64,000 bases of DNA from Gulbenkiania mobilis (GTDB taxonomy: Bacteria; Pseudomonadota; Gammaproteobacteria; Burkholderiales; Chromobacteriaceae). The notes beneath the pieces are model-generated. The model was not told the origin of the DNA and ran no database searches. It worked only from the letters and a program-made list of their open reading frames with translations. Shown piece by piece: positions 44,809 through 57,961 of the stretch. How positions within the stretch are numbered: the stretch's first letter is position 1; each line of letters begins with the position of its first letter. A program made the translations under genes and the position numbers. The stretch is taken from contig SMDA01000005.1 in assembly GCA_004346645.1 (NCBI GenBank), forward strand, positions 1 to 64,000, written 5' to 3'.

Positions 44809-46623
44809 ATGACCCGACAGATCCGCAACATCGCCATTATCGCCCACGTCGACCACGGCAAGACCACCCTGGTCGACCAGCTCCTGCGCCAGTCCGGCAC
44901 ATTCCGCGACAACCAGCAGGTTGATGAGCGCGTGATGGACAGCAACGACCTCGAAAAAGAGCGTGGCATCACCATTCTCGCCAAGAACACCGCCATCGAA
45001 TACGAAGGCGTGCACATCAACATCGTGGACACCCCGGGGCACGCCGATTTTGGCGGTGAGGTGGAGCGCGTGCTGGGCATGGTCGATGGCGTGCTGCTGC
45101 TGGTCGACGCGGTGGAAGGCCCGATGCCGCAGACCCGTTTCGTGACCAAGAAGGCGCTTGCCCTCGGTCTGCGTCCGATCGTGGTCATCAACAAGATCGA
45201 CCGTCCGGGTGCCCGTCCGGACTGGGTCGTGGACCAGACCTTCGATCTCTTCGACAAGCTTGGCGCCACCGATGAGCAGTTGGACTTCCCGATCGTTTAC
45301 GCCTCTGGCCTGAACGGCTTTGCCAAGATGGAGCTGGATGAAGAGTCCGGCGACATGCGCCCGTTGTTCGACACCGTGCTCCAGCATGTTCCCACCCCCC
45401 CGGGCAGTGTGGATGCCCCGCTGCAGCTGCAGATTGCCGCGCTGGATTACTCCACCTATACCGGCCGCCTGGGCGTGGGCCGCATCCTCAACGGCCGCAT
45501 CAAGCCGGGCCAGCAGGTCGTGGTGATGAACCACGAGGACCAGGTCGCCTCCGGCCGCATTAACCAGGTGCTGGGCTACAAGGGCCTCGAGCGCGTGCCG
45601 GTAGAGGAGGCCGAGGCCGGTGACATCATCATCATCTCCGGCATCGAGGATATCGGCATCGGTGTGACCATCTGCGACAAGGAGCAGCCGATCGGCCTGC
45701 CGATGCTGTCGGTGGACGAGCCGACGCTGACCATGGACTTCATGGTGAACACCAGCCCGCTGGCCGGTACCGAAGGCAAGTTCGTGACCAGCCGCCAGAT
45801 TCGCGACCGCCTGACCAAGGAGCTGCTGACCAACGTGGCACTGCGTGTCGAAGACACTGAGGATTCGGACATCTTCCGTGTCTCGGGCCGTGGCGAGCTG
45901 CACCTGACCATCCTGTTGGAGAACATGCGCCGCGAGGGTTTCGAACTGGCAGTAGGCAAGCCGCGTGTAGTGTTCAAGGAAATCAACGGCGAGAAGTGCG
46001 AGCCGTACGAAAACCTGACCATCGACCTGGAAGACGACCACCAGGGTGCGGTGATGGAAGAGATCGGCCGCCGTCGTGGCGAGCTGACCAACATGGAGTC
46101 CGACGGCAATGGCCGCACCCGCCTGGAGTACCACATCCCGGCGCGTGGCCTGATCGGCTTCCAATCGGACTTCCTGACCATGACCCGCGGCACCGGCCTG
46201 ATGAGCCACGTGTTCGATGACTACGGTCCGGTCAAGGCCGACCTGCCGGGCCGCCACAACGGCGTGCTGATCTCGCAGGACAACGGTGAAGCCGTGGCCT
46301 ACGCGCTGTGGAACCTGGAAGACCGCGGCCGCATGTTCGTGAGCCCGGGCGAGAAGGTATACGAAGGCATGATCATCGGCATCCACAGCCGTGACAACGA
46401 CCTGGTGGTGAACCCGCTGAAGGGCAAGAAGCTGACCAACGTGCGCGCTTCCGGTACCGACGAAGCCGTGCGCCTGACCACCCCGATCAAGCTGACGCTG
46501 GAATCGGCGGTGGAGTTTATCGACGATGACGAGCTGGTGGAAATCACCCCTAAATCGATCCGTATCCGCAAGCGTCACCTGCAGGAGCATGATCGTCGCC
46601 GTGCGGCGAAGGGCAGCAACTAA
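44809..46623 (+). CDS. typA: Ribosome-associated GTPase TypA/BipA
   Basis: A 604-residue translational GTPase. The G domain has [17 protein letters not shown] (G1), [12 protein letters not shown] (G2), [12 protein letters not shown] (G3) and [10 protein letters not shown] (G4). EF-G-like domains II, III and V follow, and the BipA-specific C-terminal domain holds [26 protein letters not shown]. It acts on 50S assembly and stress or low-temperature growth in other bacteria. A canonical terminator and an uptake-repeat hairpin follow. Confidence 0.97.
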   Translation: MTRQIRNIAIIAHVDHGKTTLVDQLLRQSGTFRDNQQVDERVMDSNDLEKERGITILAKNTAIEYEGVHINIVDTPGHADFGGEVERVLGMVDGVLLLVDAVEGPMPQTRFVTKKALALGLRPIVVINKIDRPGARPDWVVDQTFDLFDKLGATDEQLDFPIVYASGLNGFAKMELDEESGDMRPLFDTVLQHVPTPPGSVDAPLQLQIAALDYSTYTGRLGVGRILNGRIKPGQQVVVMNHEDQVASGRINQVLGYKGLERVPVEEAEAGDIIIISGIEDIGIGVTICDKEQPIGLPMLSVDEPTLTMDFMVNTSPLAGTEGKFVTSRQIRDRLTKELLTNVALRVEDTEDSDIFRVSGRGELHLTILLENMRREGFELAVGKPRVVFKEINGEKCEPYENLTIDLEDDHQGAVMEEIGRRRGELTNMESDGNGRTRLEYHIPARGLIGFQSDFLTMTRGTGLMSHVFDDYGPVKADLPGRHNGVLISQDNGEAVAYALWNLEDRGRMFVSPGEKVYEGMIIGIHSRDNDLVVNPLKGKKLTNVRASGTDEAVRLTTPIKLTLESAVEFIDDDELVEITPKSIRIRKRHLQEHDRRRAAKGSN

Positions 46624-46656
46624 GTCCGCACTGGACGCGTGGCTGAGGCAGAACGG

Positions 46657-46684
46657 AAACGGCATCCCCAGGGATGCCGTTTTT
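46657..46684 (+). terminator. Terminator of typA
   Basis: AAACGGCATCCC and GGGATGCCGTTT pair over two bases (effectively a small loop) and end in TTTTT. It is separate from the repeat hairpin 20 nt downstream. Confidence 0.85.
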
Positions 46685-46704
46685 CATTGGGGTGACGGTT
46701 CAGT

Positions 46705-46737
46705 CCAAGGTTGGCCGAAGGCTTCGGCCAACCTTGG
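46705..46737. repeat. Inverted pair of uptake-like repeats between typA and acnA
   Basis: A perfect 16-bp inverted repeat (46705-46720 with 46722-46737) around a single base, made of two facing GGTTGGCCGAAG copies extended by CCAA. It is the most perfect pair in the window and lies between convergent genes. Confidence 0.85.
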
Positions 46738-46748
46738 CGGGGGCGCGC

Positions 46749-49448
<2,700 letters not shown>

Positions 49449-49830
49449 GATTCCTCCGTAGGGTGAGACGTTGGCCGGACGCTAAGCACTTGTTGGCTTT
49501 GTCCCGAATGGCATCCCGCATCTGGGTACGACCTTAAGCCTAGCACGCAAGTTCTGCGGTGCCATAGCAGCGCGGCCATCTGTAGTCAGAAAGGGTTTTT
49601 GAATATTGTCAGACAGCTGAGTGACGCTATGCAGACACAGGCGTCGCACATGGTGCAATGCACAGGATTTGCCTTCACAGCAGGGGGCTGTACAAGTAAA
49701 ATGGGTCAGGCAAAGAGACCCATCATGAATGTCCTGCGCCGCTTCCCGCCCTCTCGGGAAGCGTGGCCGCCAAGAAGGCCGGCCGCAACCAACGACCCAT
49801 CGCTTATCAGATACCAAGAGAGGATGAACC
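49449..49830. other. Divergent regulatory region between acnA and acnB
   Basis: About 380 bases with no gene. It carries the acnB promoter (49674-49702) and the ribosome binding sites of both genes. I could not find a convincing sigma-70 pair for acnA. No clear Fur or IscR box was seen. Confidence 0.55.
49674..49702 (+). promoter_or_regulatory. Predicted sigma-70 promoter of acnB
   Basis: TTCACA (49674-49679), 17 bases, TAAAAT (49697-49702). A start near 49709 leaves a leader of about 120 nt before the GTG start. Confidence 0.65.
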
Positions 49831-52416
49831 GTGCTCGAAGCCTATCGCCAGCATGTCGCAGACCGCGCTGCACTCGGTGTTCCCCCGCTGCCCCTGAATG
49901 CTAAACAGACCGAAGATCTGGTCGAACTCCTGAAAAACCCGCCGCAAGGTGAAGAGGGTTTCCTCGTCGACCTGATCACCCATCGCGTTCCGCCGGGCGT
50001 GGACGATGCGGCCAAGGTCAAGGCCTCGTTCCTGGCAGCTGTAGCTGAAGGCACCGTCGTGTCGCCACTGATCTCGCGCGAGAAAGCGACCGAGCTGCTG
50101 GGCACGATGCTGGGCGGCTACAACATCAAGCCGCTGATCGACCTGCTGGACGACGAAGCGGTGGCGCAGATCGCTGCCGACGGCCTCAAGAAAACCCTGC
50201 TGATGTTCGATTCCTTCCACGATGTGAAGGCAAAGATGGACGCAGGCAATCGTTATGCCCGTGAAGTGGTGGAATCGTGGGCCAATGCCGAATGGTTTAC
50301 CTCCCGCCCGGCCGTTGCTGAAAAGATCACCGTCACCGTGTTCAAGGTGCCCGGTGAAACCAACACCGACGACCTCTCCCCCGCCCCCGACGCCTGGAGC
50401 CGTCCGGACATCCCGCTGCACGCACTGGCGATGCTCAAGAACCCCCGTCCCGGCATCGAGCCGGACGAACCTGGCAAGGTGGGCCCGCTCAAACTCATCG
50501 ACGAGCTCAAGAAGAAGGGCCATCTCGTGGCCTATGTCGGCGACGTCGTGGGTACCGGCTCGTCGCGCAAGTCCGCCACCAACAGCGTGATCTGGCACAC
50601 CGGCGAGGACATCCCCTTCGTGCCCAACAAGCGCTTCGGTGGTGTCTGCCTGGGCGGCAAGATCGCCCCGATTTTCTTCAATACGCAGGAAGACTCCGGT
50701 GCGCTGCCGATCGAGGTCGATGTGTCGAAGATGGAAATGGGCGATGTCATCGACATCTACCCCTACGACGGCAAGATCGAGAAGAACGGCGAGGTCATCG
50801 CCACCTTCCAACTCAAGAGCGAGGTGCTGCTCGACGAGGTACGCGCTGGCGGCCGCATCAACCTGATTATTGGCCGTGGTCTGACTGCCAAGGCGCGCGA
50901 GGCGCTGGGCCTGCCCGCGTCCACCGCCTTCCGCCTGCCCAAGGCCCCGGTCGACACGGGCAAGGGCTACACGCTCGCGCAAAAGATGGTCGGCCGTGCC
51001 TGCGGCCTGCCGGAGGGCCAGGGCGTGCGCCCGGGCACCTACTGCGAGCCCAAGATGACCACCGTCGGCAGCCAGGACACCACCGGCCCGATGACGCGCG
51101 ACGAGCTGAAGGACCTGGCCTGCCTGGGCTTTTCGGCCGACCTCGTCATGCAGTCGTTCTGTCACACCGCCGCCTATCCGAAGCCGGTGGACGTGAAAAT
51201 GCACAAGGAGCTGCCGGCCTTCATTGCCACCCGGGGCGGGGTCGCGCTGCGTCCGGGCGATGGCGTGATCCACAGCTGGCTTAACCGCCTGCTGCTGCCG
51301 GATACTGTGGGTACCGGTGGTGACTCGCACACCCGCTTCCCGATCGGCATCTCTTTCCCGGCCGGTTCCGGCCTGGTGGCTTTTGCCGCCGCGACCGGCG
51401 TAATGCCGCTGGACATGCCCGAATCGGTTCTGGTGCGCTTCAAGGGGCAGATGCAGCCGGGGATTACCCTGCGCGACCTGGTGAACGCAATTCCCCTTTA
51501 CGCCATCAAGCAGGGCCTCCTTACCGTGGCCAAGCAGGGCAAGAAGAACATCTTCTCCGGTCGTATCCTGGAGATCGAAGGCCTGCCGGAGCTGAAGGTC
51601 GAGCAGGCGTTCGAGCTGACCGATGCGTCGGCCGAACGCTCCGCCGCCGGCTGCACCGTGCAGCTGAACAAGGAGCCGGTGGTCGAATACCTGAAGTCCA
51701 ACATCACCCTGATGAAGTGGATGATCGCTAACGGCTATCAGGACGCCCGCACGCTGGAGCGACGCATCCGCAAGATGGAAGAGTGGATCGCCAACGGTGA
51801 GCTGCTGAAGGCCGATAGCGACGCAGAGTATGCTGCCGTGATCGAGATCGACCTGGCCGACATCAAGGAGCCGATCGTGGCTTGCCCGAACGACCCGGAC
51901 GATGTGAAGTTCATGTCCGAAGTGGCCGGCACCCAGATTGACGAAGTGTTCATCGGCTCGTGCATGACTAACATCGGCCACTTCCGTGCCGCTGGCAAGC
52001 TGCTCGAAGGCAAGGCCGACATCCCGGTACGCCTGTGGGTGGCGCCGCCGACCAAGATGGACGCCCAGCAACTGACCGAGGAAGGCTACTACGGCATCCT
52101 CGGCCGTGCCGGTGCCCGCATGGAGATGCCGGGCTGCTCGCTGTGCATGGGCAACCAGGCTCAGGTGCGTGAAGGCGCGACCGTGATGTCCACCTCCACC
52201 CGCAACTTCCCCAACCGTCTGGGCAAGAGCACCAATGTGTTCCTTGGGTCTGCGGAACTGGCCGCGATCTGCTCGAAGCTGGGCAAGATCCCGACCGTGG
52301 AGGAGTATCAGGCCAACATCGGCATCATCAACGAGAAGAGCGCCGAGGTTTACCGTTACATGAACTTTGACCAGATCCAGGACTACCAGGATGTGGCCGA
52401 AACGGTGAAGATTTGA
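49831..52416 (+). CDS. acnB: Bifunctional aconitate hydratase 2 / 2-methylisocitrate dehydratase
   Basis: An 861-residue AcnB, the main TCA-cycle aconitase. The N-terminal HEAT-like domain ([21 protein letters not shown]) and the [28 protein letters not shown] swivel segment are AcnB-specific. Cluster ligands are in [23 protein letters not shown] and [12 protein letters not shown]. The start is GTG at 49831 after AGAGAGGATGAACC. A terminator follows. Confidence 0.97.
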   Translation: MLEAYRQHVADRAALGVPPLPLNAKQTEDLVELLKNPPQGEEGFLVDLITHRVPPGVDDAAKVKASFLAAVAEGTVVSPLISREKATELLGTMLGGYNIKPLIDLLDDEAVAQIAADGLKKTLLMFDSFHDVKAKMDAGNRYAREVVESWANAEWFTSRPAVAEKITVTVFKVPGETNTDDLSPAPDAWSRPDIPLHALAMLKNPRPGIEPDEPGKVGPLKLIDELKKKGHLVAYVGDVVGTGSSRKSATNSVIWHTGEDIPFVPNKRFGGVCLGGKIAPIFFNTQEDSGALPIEVDVSKMEMGDVIDIYPYDGKIEKNGEVIATFQLKSEVLLDEVRAGGRINLIIGRGLTAKAREALGLPASTAFRLPKAPVDTGKGYTLAQKMVGRACGLPEGQGVRPGTYCEPKMTTVGSQDTTGPMTRDELKDLACLGFSADLVMQSFCHTAAYPKPVDVKMHKELPAFIATRGGVALRPGDGVIHSWLNRLLLPDTVGTGGDSHTRFPIGISFPAGSGLVAFAAATGVMPLDMPESVLVRFKGQMQPGITLRDLVNAIPLYAIKQGLLTVAKQGKKNIFSGRILEIEGLPELKVEQAFELTDASAERSAAGCTVQLNKEPVVEYLKSNITLMKWMIANGYQDARTLERRIRKMEEWIANGELLKADSDAEYAAVIEIDLADIKEPIVACPNDPDDVKFMSEVAGTQIDEVFIGSCMTNIGHFRAAGKLLEGKADIPVRLWVAPPTKMDAQQLTEEGYYGILGRAGARMEMPGCSLCMGNQAQVREGATVMSTSTRNFPNRLGKSTNVFLGSAELAAICSKLGKIPTVEEYQANIGIINEKSAEVYRYMNFDQIQDYQDVAETVKI

Positions 52417-52447
52417 GTTATCTCCTGAAAGCAAGTGCTTAGGCTGC

Positions 52448-52456
52448 TTCGGCCAA
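52448..52456 (-). repeat. Uptake-like repeat after acnB
   Basis: A GGTTGGCCGAAGC copy (minus strand) between the acnB stop and its terminator. Confidence 0.8.
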
Positions 52457-52465
52457 CCTTGCAGC

Positions 52466-52498
52466 AAACGCCCTGTACGACTTGTACAGGGCGTTTTT
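52466..52498 (+). terminator. Terminator of acnB
   Basis: A 13-bp perfect stem (AAACGCCCTGTAC/GTACAGGGCGTTT) over GACTT, ending in TTTTT. Confidence 0.9.
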
Positions 52499-52812
52499 GT
52501 TGTAGCGCATGGGTAGGGGAGGGCAGGCTTCGGGAGTGGATGCTGGTCTCGGGGCTAGCTGCGTCCCGTAGCCGTGCATGGCTGCGGTGAGGCCGCGATG
52601 GCTTCCCGGGAGGGCGGTCGTCGCTTGCTTCACCAGGGCAGTGTGCGGCGTGCAGACAGAAGGCCGGGATGCAACCGGGCAAAGGGCGTACGCACAGGCG
52701 GCGGCGGGCAGAGAATGGGTGGAAAGCGGCAGTACGACGGCGGGCGTACGCACACCCGGGGGCGGGGGCGCATCCGTCCCGGGCACGAGGACCGCCGGGG
52801 ACGGAGCTGTTG

Positions 52813-53772
52813 CTAGTGTCCGGTGCGCGCTACGTGCAGGGCGCACTGCTGGTGCAGGACGCTCATTTCTACCTGGAAAGTGGCGTGATGAATGCCGAAC
52901 TCCTCTTCCAGCGTATGGGTCAGCCGGTCGAGGAAGGCGTCTCCGGGGTGCCCCTCCGGCATCACCAGATGAGCGGTGAGGGCGTTCTCGGTCGTGCTCA
53001 TGCCCCAGATGTGCAGGTCGTGAATACTGTGCACGCCAGGCTGCTCGGCAAGATAGCGGGCCACGGCAGTGTGATCGAGCTGTGGCGGCACGCCCGACAG
53101 GGCCAGCTGCAGCGATTCACGCAGCAGCCCCCAGGTGCCCGCCACGATGACTGCCACGATCGCCAGACTGATGGCCGGATCCAGCCAAAACCAGTGGGTG
53201 AACGAGATCAGGGCTCCGGTGACCACCACGCCCAGTGATACCGCCGCATCGGCCGCCATGTGCAGGTAGGCACCCCGGATGTTGAGGTCGCCTTTGCTTC
53301 CCTTGAAGAACAGCCAGGCAGAAAAGCCGTTGATGATGATGCCGACGGCGGCCACGGCCATGACGGTCCCTGCAGCCACTGCGGGCGGGGCGGTGAAGCG
53401 CATCACCGCCTCCCAGGCGATGCCGCCGCACGCCACCAGTAGGAAGATGGCATTGGCGAGAGCGGCCAGGATGGAGCTGCTGCGCAGGCCGTAGGTGTAG
53501 CGGCTGGTGGAGGTTCGCCGTGCCAGCCATGCTGCGCCCCAAGCCAGCAGCAGGCCAAGCACGTCCGAGAGGTTGTGCCCGGCATCGGCGATCAGTGCGG
53601 TGGAATTGGCTGCCAAGCCGAAGGCAAACTCTGTGGCGACAAAGCCGGTGTTGAGCAGGATAGCCAGCACGAACGCCCGGCCGAAGTCGGTAGGGGCGGG
53701 GTGATGGTGGCCGCCATGGCCATGGTCATGATCAGGGGTGTGGCCGTGTGGATGCGTGTGGGCGTGTCCCAT
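52813..53772 (-). CDS. Cation diffusion facilitator (zinc/cadmium exporter)
   Basis: A 319-residue CDF transporter of the CzcD/ZitB type. The N-terminus is His-rich (GHAHTHPHGHTPDHDHGHGGHHH), a metal-binding tail. Six helices follow; NSTALIADAGHNLSDVLGLLLAW carries the HxxxD site in helix II, and LHMAADAAVSLGVV the second HxxxD site in helix V. A cytosolic C-terminal domain (VHSIHDLHIWGMSTTENALTAHLV) is present. Its ATG shares a base with the stop of the ArsR gene, so expression follows that repressor. Confidence 0.93.
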   Translation of the reverse strand: MGHAHTHPHGHTPDHDHGHGGHHHPAPTDFGRAFVLAILLNTGFVATEFAFGLAANSTALIADAGHNLSDVLGLLLAWGAAWLARRTSTSRYTYGLRSSSILAALANAIFLLVACGGIAWEAVMRFTAPPAVAAGTVMAVAAVGIIINGFSAWLFFKGSKGDLNIRGAYLHMAADAAVSLGVVVTGALISFTHWFWLDPAISLAIVAVIVAGTWGLLRESLQLALSGVPPQLDHTAVARYLAEQPGVHSIHDLHIWGMSTTENALTAHLVMPEGHPGDAFLDRLTHTLEEEFGIHHATFQVEMSVLHQQCALHVARTGH

Positions 53773-54083
53773 CAGTCGTTCTCCGGGTGGGGTTCGGCGA
53801 TATGCTCCAGCATGTCGCCCAGCATGTCCGAGATATGGCGGTCGGCCGCTACGTAAAAGACCTGTTTGCCATGGCGATCGGCCTTCACCACCCGAGCTGC
53901 GCGCAGCAGGCGCAGGTGGTGGCTAACCAGCGAAGGGCTAAGGCCGAGTCGCTGGGCGATGTCCCCCACGGCGATTGGTCCGGCCAGGCAGGCCAGCACG
54001 ACGCGCAGGCGGCTGGTGTCGCCCAGAAGGCGGAAAAGATCGGCCAGTTCGGTGATGTGGCTGTCGTGTTCGGGAGTGTGCAT
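53772..54083 (-). CDS. ArsR/SmtB family metal-responsive repressor
   Basis: A 103-residue winged-helix repressor: ELADLFRLLGDTSRLRVVLACL, then the recognition helix LSPSLVSHHLRLLRAARVV. The alpha-5 metal site residues are likely in DRHISDMLGDMLEHIAEPHPEND (Asp/His, as in zinc sensors SmtB/CzrA). No ELCVCDL-type alpha-3N cysteine motif is present, so zinc or cobalt rather than arsenic is expected. The ATG at 54083 is preferred; a TTG 12 nt upstream overlaps the operator region. Confidence 0.9.
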   Translation of the reverse strand: MHTPEHDSHITELADLFRLLGDTSRLRVVLACLAGPIAVGDIAQRLGLSPSLVSHHLRLLRAARVVKADRHGKQVFYVAADRHISDMLGDMLEHIAEPHPEND

Positions 54084-54096
54084 TTCACTTAACAAT

Positions 54097-54110
54097 TGAA
54101 CAATTGTTCA
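54097..54110. promoter_or_regulatory. Operator palindrome for the ArsR/SmtB repressor
   Basis: TGAACAATTGTTCA is a perfect 14-bp palindrome of the SmtB/CzrA operator class (TGAA...TTCA). It sits 14 nt upstream of the repressor start, fitting autoregulation of the arsR-CDF operon. Confidence 0.75.
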
Positions 54111-54123
54111 TATGTTATGCAGG

Positions 54124-54132
54124 TTGGCCGAA
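54124..54132 (+). repeat. Uptake-like repeat upstream of the YedK-like gene
   Basis: AGGTTGGCCGAAAG: an 11-base match followed by A. It lies between divergent genes, 14 nt from the ArsR operator. Confidence 0.75.
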
Positions 54133-54273
54133 AGAAGCAAGCATGGCACCGTCCCTGGATTCGACTGGAGGGGTAGGGCGGGTGAGGATGATGCAGAGAT
54201 GAGGAGACGACTGCCAGCCGCCATGCTGTTGCCCGCCCTCGACGCCGCGCAGCGGGACCGGCACACTGGGCCT

Positions 54274-54939
54274 ATGTGCGTGAATTATCTGACACCCGGA
54301 CGCCGGGAACTGGCCGATCACTTTGGCATACAGCCTCCCGAGGAAGACTGGAAGGAAGAGGTGTGGCAAAACTATGCCGCACCGATCATCGTCGACCGTG
54401 GCCAAGGGCCGGAAGCGCTCTTGGCCAACTATGGCTTTGTGCCCAAGTCGCACCTGCCCCCAGGCGTGCGTCTGACAACAATGAACGCCCGCGCCGAAAC
54501 CGCTGGCCAATTGCGCACCTACCGGCATGCCTGGCATGCGGGGCAGTTCTGTCTGGTGCCGATGCAAGCCTTCTTCGAGCCTTGCTATGCTACCGGCCGG
54601 GCCGAGCGCTGGAAGATCGGGCTGGCCAGTGGCGGGCCGTTTGCCGTGGCCGGCCTATGGCGGAGCTGGGAAGAGGCAGACGGACGCACGACGCATGCCT
54701 TTACCCAACTGACCGTCAATGCGGACTACCATCCACTGATGCGGCAGATGCACAAGCCCGGAGACGAGAAGCGCTCGCTGGTCATCATCGAGCCAGAGCA
54801 ATGCGCAGCCTGGCTGGAAAACCGCGATCCAGAACTGGCGCGCAGCTGGCTGACGCTTCTGCCCGCCGCGAGCCTGCATGCAGAGCCTGCTCCACGCACG
54901 GCGCCCTCCCGCCGCCAGACGCCAGGCCTCTTCGAGTGA
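54274..54939 (+). CDS. SOS response-associated peptidase (YedK/HMCES family)
   Basis: A 221-residue SRAP-domain protein. It starts MCVNYLTPGRREL, so Cys2 becomes the N-terminal nucleophile that crosslinks to abasic sites in ssDNA. LTTMNARAETAG carries the conserved Asn and Glu, PMQAFFEPC the WYEW-like region, and ADYHPLMRQMHKP the catalytic histidine segment. The start at 54274 is fixed by the need for Cys2; upstream in-frame sequence is shadow-like. It shields abasic sites during replication in known homologues. Confidence 0.9.
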   Translation: MCVNYLTPGRRELADHFGIQPPEEDWKEEVWQNYAAPIIVDRGQGPEALLANYGFVPKSHLPPGVRLTTMNARAETAGQLRTYRHAWHAGQFCLVPMQAFFEPCYATGRAERWKIGLASGGPFAVAGLWRSWEEADGRTTHAFTQLTVNADYHPLMRQMHKPGDEKRSLVIIEPEQCAAWLENRDPELARSWLTLLPAASLHAEPAPRTAPSRRQTPGLFE

Positions 54940-55081
54940 TCCCTGCGTCCCCTGCGGCGGCAGTATCCGGGGGCGCCTGGCAGTAAACTGTCGCGTTTGC
55001 TTAAGGCTGGATTCATTTTTCCAATAAAAACTTGTCCTTGATGGCGGAAAACGCGAGGATGAGAGCAAGGCCCGGTCCGTC

Positions 55082-57961
55082 ATGGCATGGGAATACAGGG
55101 CCTGCACCAAGGGAAGACACCAATTGAATCAGCCTGACGCCACGTCCTCGCCACCGTGGCTGGACGCCATCCTTCACCACGCCTCCTCCCTGGCCGTGAT
55201 CGCCATCGGCGCAGACGCACACATTGAGTTTTTCAGTCCGGGTGCCCAGAGACTGACGGGGTACGATGCGACGGAGATGCGCGGCTGTTCCCCGGAGCGG
55301 CTGTTTGCGCCGGAGGCGTTCTCCACGTGGCAGGAGGAAGCTGCGTCAGCGGTGGTAGTGTTCCGCACCTTGGCCGAAACGGCCGCCACGAAGTGTGTGC
55401 CCCTGATGTGCAAGGACGGCAGCCGGCGCAGCGTGCAACTGTCTGTTTCGGTCTGGCGCAGTGCAGACAGCTCTACGGGTTACCTGATCGTGCTCAGCGA
55501 TGTCACTGCGGCAACCGAAGCGTGCCGCACCTTGGCGCGCCACTACGCACTTTTCGAGGACGGGCCGGCTGTCGCATTCGCCTGTGCCTCCGGCGAGCCG
55601 GACCGCATCGAGGAGGTCAGCCCCAATGTCTGGCGCTTGCTTGGTTACGCTCCCGAAACCGTTTGCAGCCCAGGCTGGTGGCCGGCGCATGTGCACCCGG
55701 TGGATCGGCCCCTGCTGGCTGCGCCAGCCGCCGAGGTGCCGCCTGGCAGTGCCTTGCCGGTACGGCGCTATCGGATGCTGCATGCAGATGGTCGTTGGCT
55801 GTGGGTGGCCGAAATGCGCCAGCAGGGGGGCGATGGCCGTCTGCATGGCTACTGGCGCGATGCCAGCGTGCAGGTGGACGAGCAGGCGCGGCTGTCCAAG
55901 ATCGCCTCGCAGATATCGGGGGTGCTCTATCAGCTGCGCCTCTATCCGGACAACCGGGCCCGCTTCGTGTATGCCAGCGACGGCTTCGAGCGTCTTTATG
56001 GCATGGACAGCCGGAGGCTGGCCGAAGATGCGTGGGTGCTGTTCGAGGTCATCGTCCCGGAGGATCTGCCACGCGTGCAGGCTTCCCTGCGCCGGGCAGC
56101 AGACACCCTTACTCCTTGGCGTTGCGAGTACCGCATCCACTGGGCTGGTGGTGTCCGCTGGTTCGAAGGCTTCAGCATGCCCGAGCCCATGGGCGACGGC
56201 AGTGTGGTGTTCCACGGTCACAACCTGGACATCACCGACCGCAAGCTGACCGAAGAGGCCTTGGAGCAGAGCCGGCAACGGCTGGAGCTGGCCTTGGAGA
56301 GCGCCGAGATCGGCCTGTGGGACTGGGCTGCGGCAAACGATCGACTGAGTTACGACAACCGCCTGGCACGCATTCTGGAGATGCCAGGCGGCAGCGATGC
56401 CCAGGGCCCAGGCGAGGCCGGCATCGACGCCTGGAAGCGGCTGCTGCATCCGGACGATGCGCCTGCCGTGGAGCAGGCGTGGCGCAACCATCTGGCGGGC
56501 CGCACCCCACTTTATGAAGCGGAATACCGCTTGCGGCATCCGCGCGGCGGCTGGAAATGGCTGGCGGTGCGGGGTCGAGTGGTGGAGCGCGATGGCGCAG
56601 GGCAGCCCCTGCGGTTGATCGGTGTGGCGCAGGACATCGGCGTGCGCAAGCGCGCCGATCTCGCCCTCAAGGATAGCGAAGCCCACTTCCGCGCGCTGTT
56701 TCAGTCGCATCATGCGGTGATGGTGCTGGTCGACCCGCAGACGGGCTGCATCGTGGATGCCAACGAAGCAGCGGTTGCCTTCTATGGCTATCCGCGAGCC
56801 CGGCTGGTAGGCATGTCGATGAGCCAGATCAACGCTCTCCCGCAGGAAGAGCTGGCGCGCCGACTTCGCGATGCCACCGCACAGAAGCACAACCATTTCG
56901 TTTTCGGGCACCGCCTGGCTTCCGGTGAGCACCGGATCGTTGAGGTGCATTCCTCTCCGGTGGAGAGCGGCGGGCGCACGGTACTGTTTTCGATCGCGCA
57001 CGACATCACCGCCCGCCATCGGGCCGAGGAGGCGCTGCACACACTGCAGCGCCTCCTGCAGGCGGTGATCGACAACATACAGGCCGGGGTGCTGATGGAA
57101 AACGACCTCGGCGAAGTGGTGATCGTCAATCAGCTTTTCTGTCGCCTGTTCGGGCTGGACGTTGCTGCGGAAAGCCTGCTGGGTAGTACCTGCGCCGACA
57201 TACTGGACCCTGCCAGTCGGCTCTTCGACCAGCCCGAGCGTTTCGTGCAGCGGGTAAAGGAAGTGCTGGCGGCGCGCGCCCTGTGCGCCCAAGAGGAGTG
57301 GGCCTTGCGTGACGGGCGGACCTTCGAGCGGGACCATATCCCAGTGGAAATCAACGGCCACTACCGGGGGGCGCTATGGGTTTACCGGGACATCACCCAG
57401 CGTAAGGCACAGGAAATGGAGCTGCGACGGCTGGCCACGACCGATGCCCTCACCGGCTTGCCCAACCGGCGCAGCTTCATGGAGCGGCTGGCGCAGGAGT
57501 TCGCCCGCTTCCAGCGCTTCGGCCAGCCGTGCAGCGTGCTGATGCTGGACATCGACCACTTCAAGCACATCAACGATACCTATGGGCACGCGGTGGGTGA
57601 CCTGGTGCTGCAGGGCCTGAGCACGCTCTGCCTGCGCAATCTGCGGCTGACCGACACGATGGGGCGGCTGGGGGGCGAGGAGTTTGCCGTGTTGCTGCCC
57701 GGTTGCGATGAACTCGACGCGGTGGAGATGGCCGAACGCTTGCGTACCAGCGTCATGGAAGCCGGCTTTCCCTACCAGGACCTCCAGCTGCGGATTACGG
57801 TGAGCGTGGGGGTGGCCAGTTTTGAGGCGGGGCAGGACGACATGGACGCGGTGCTGGTCCTGGCCGACAAGGCGCTCTATGCTGCCAAGCGTGCCGGCCG
57901 TAACTGCAGCCGGGTCAGCCGGGGCGACCGTAACCGCGAACGGGAGGACTCCCATGCTTGA
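55082..57961 (+). CDS. Diguanylate cyclase with multiple PAS domains
   Basis: 959 residues, without a signal peptide or membrane helix, so cytosolic. About six PAS/PAC units occupy residues 1-775 (for example SSLAVIAIGADAHIEFFSPGAQRLTGYDA; AVMVLVDPQTGCIVDANEAAVAFYGY; ALWVYRDITQRKAQE). The GGDEF domain begins at TDALTGLPNRRSFMERL; the active site is GGEEF (864-868), and the inhibitory site RLTD (855-858) is intact, so it should make c-di-GMP with product feedback. There is no EAL domain. The start is uncertain: ATG 55082 lacks a ribosome binding site, and a TTG at 55123 is an alternative. The end overlaps the TPR gene by 8 nt. Confidence 0.9.
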   Translation: MAWEYRACTKGRHQLNQPDATSSPPWLDAILHHASSLAVIAIGADAHIEFFSPGAQRLTGYDATEMRGCSPERLFAPEAFSTWQEEAASAVVVFRTLAETAATKCVPLMCKDGSRRSVQLSVSVWRSADSSTGYLIVLSDVTAATEACRTLARHYALFEDGPAVAFACASGEPDRIEEVSPNVWRLLGYAPETVCSPGWWPAHVHPVDRPLLAAPAAEVPPGSALPVRRYRMLHADGRWLWVAEMRQQGGDGRLHGYWRDASVQVDEQARLSKIASQISGVLYQLRLYPDNRARFVYASDGFERLYGMDSRRLAEDAWVLFEVIVPEDLPRVQASLRRAADTLTPWRCEYRIHWAGGVRWFEGFSMPEPMGDGSVVFHGHNLDITDRKLTEEALEQSRQRLELALESAEIGLWDWAAANDRLSYDNRLARILEMPGGSDAQGPGEAGIDAWKRLLHPDDAPAVEQAWRNHLAGRTPLYEAEYRLRHPRGGWKWLAVRGRVVERDGAGQPLRLIGVAQDIGVRKRADLALKDSEAHFRALFQSHHAVMVLVDPQTGCIVDANEAAVAFYGYPRARLVGMSMSQINALPQEELARRLRDATAQKHNHFVFGHRLASGEHRIVEVHSSPVESGGRTVLFSIAHDITARHRAEEALHTLQRLLQAVIDNIQAGVLMENDLGEVVIVNQLFCRLFGLDVAAESLLGSTCADILDPASRLFDQPERFVQRVKEVLAARALCAQEEWALRDGRTFERDHIPVEINGHYRGALWVYRDITQRKAQEMELRRLATTDALTGLPNRRSFMERLAQEFARFQRFGQPCSVLMLDIDHFKHINDTYGHAVGDLVLQGLSTLCLRNLRLTDTMGRLGGEEFAVLLPGCDELDAVEMAERLRTSVMEAGFPYQDLQLRITVSVGVASFEAGQDDMDAVLVLADKALYAAKRAGRNCSRVSRGDRNREREDSHA

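Larger units (their letters stand above)
52417..52812. other. Gap after acnB
   Basis: About 400 bases. It holds an uptake-like repeat, the acnB terminator, and then GC-rich sequence without a supported gene. A 13-bp direct repeat (GGGCGTACGCACA) occurs at 52684 and 52742, 58 bases apart. Confidence 0.5.

Noticed and set aside
17158..46737. Repeat pairs as REP/BIME elements or miniature transposons
   Set aside because: Single copies outnumber pairs, lie inside essential genes in varied frames, and lack target duplications or conserved flanks beyond the 9-13 base word.
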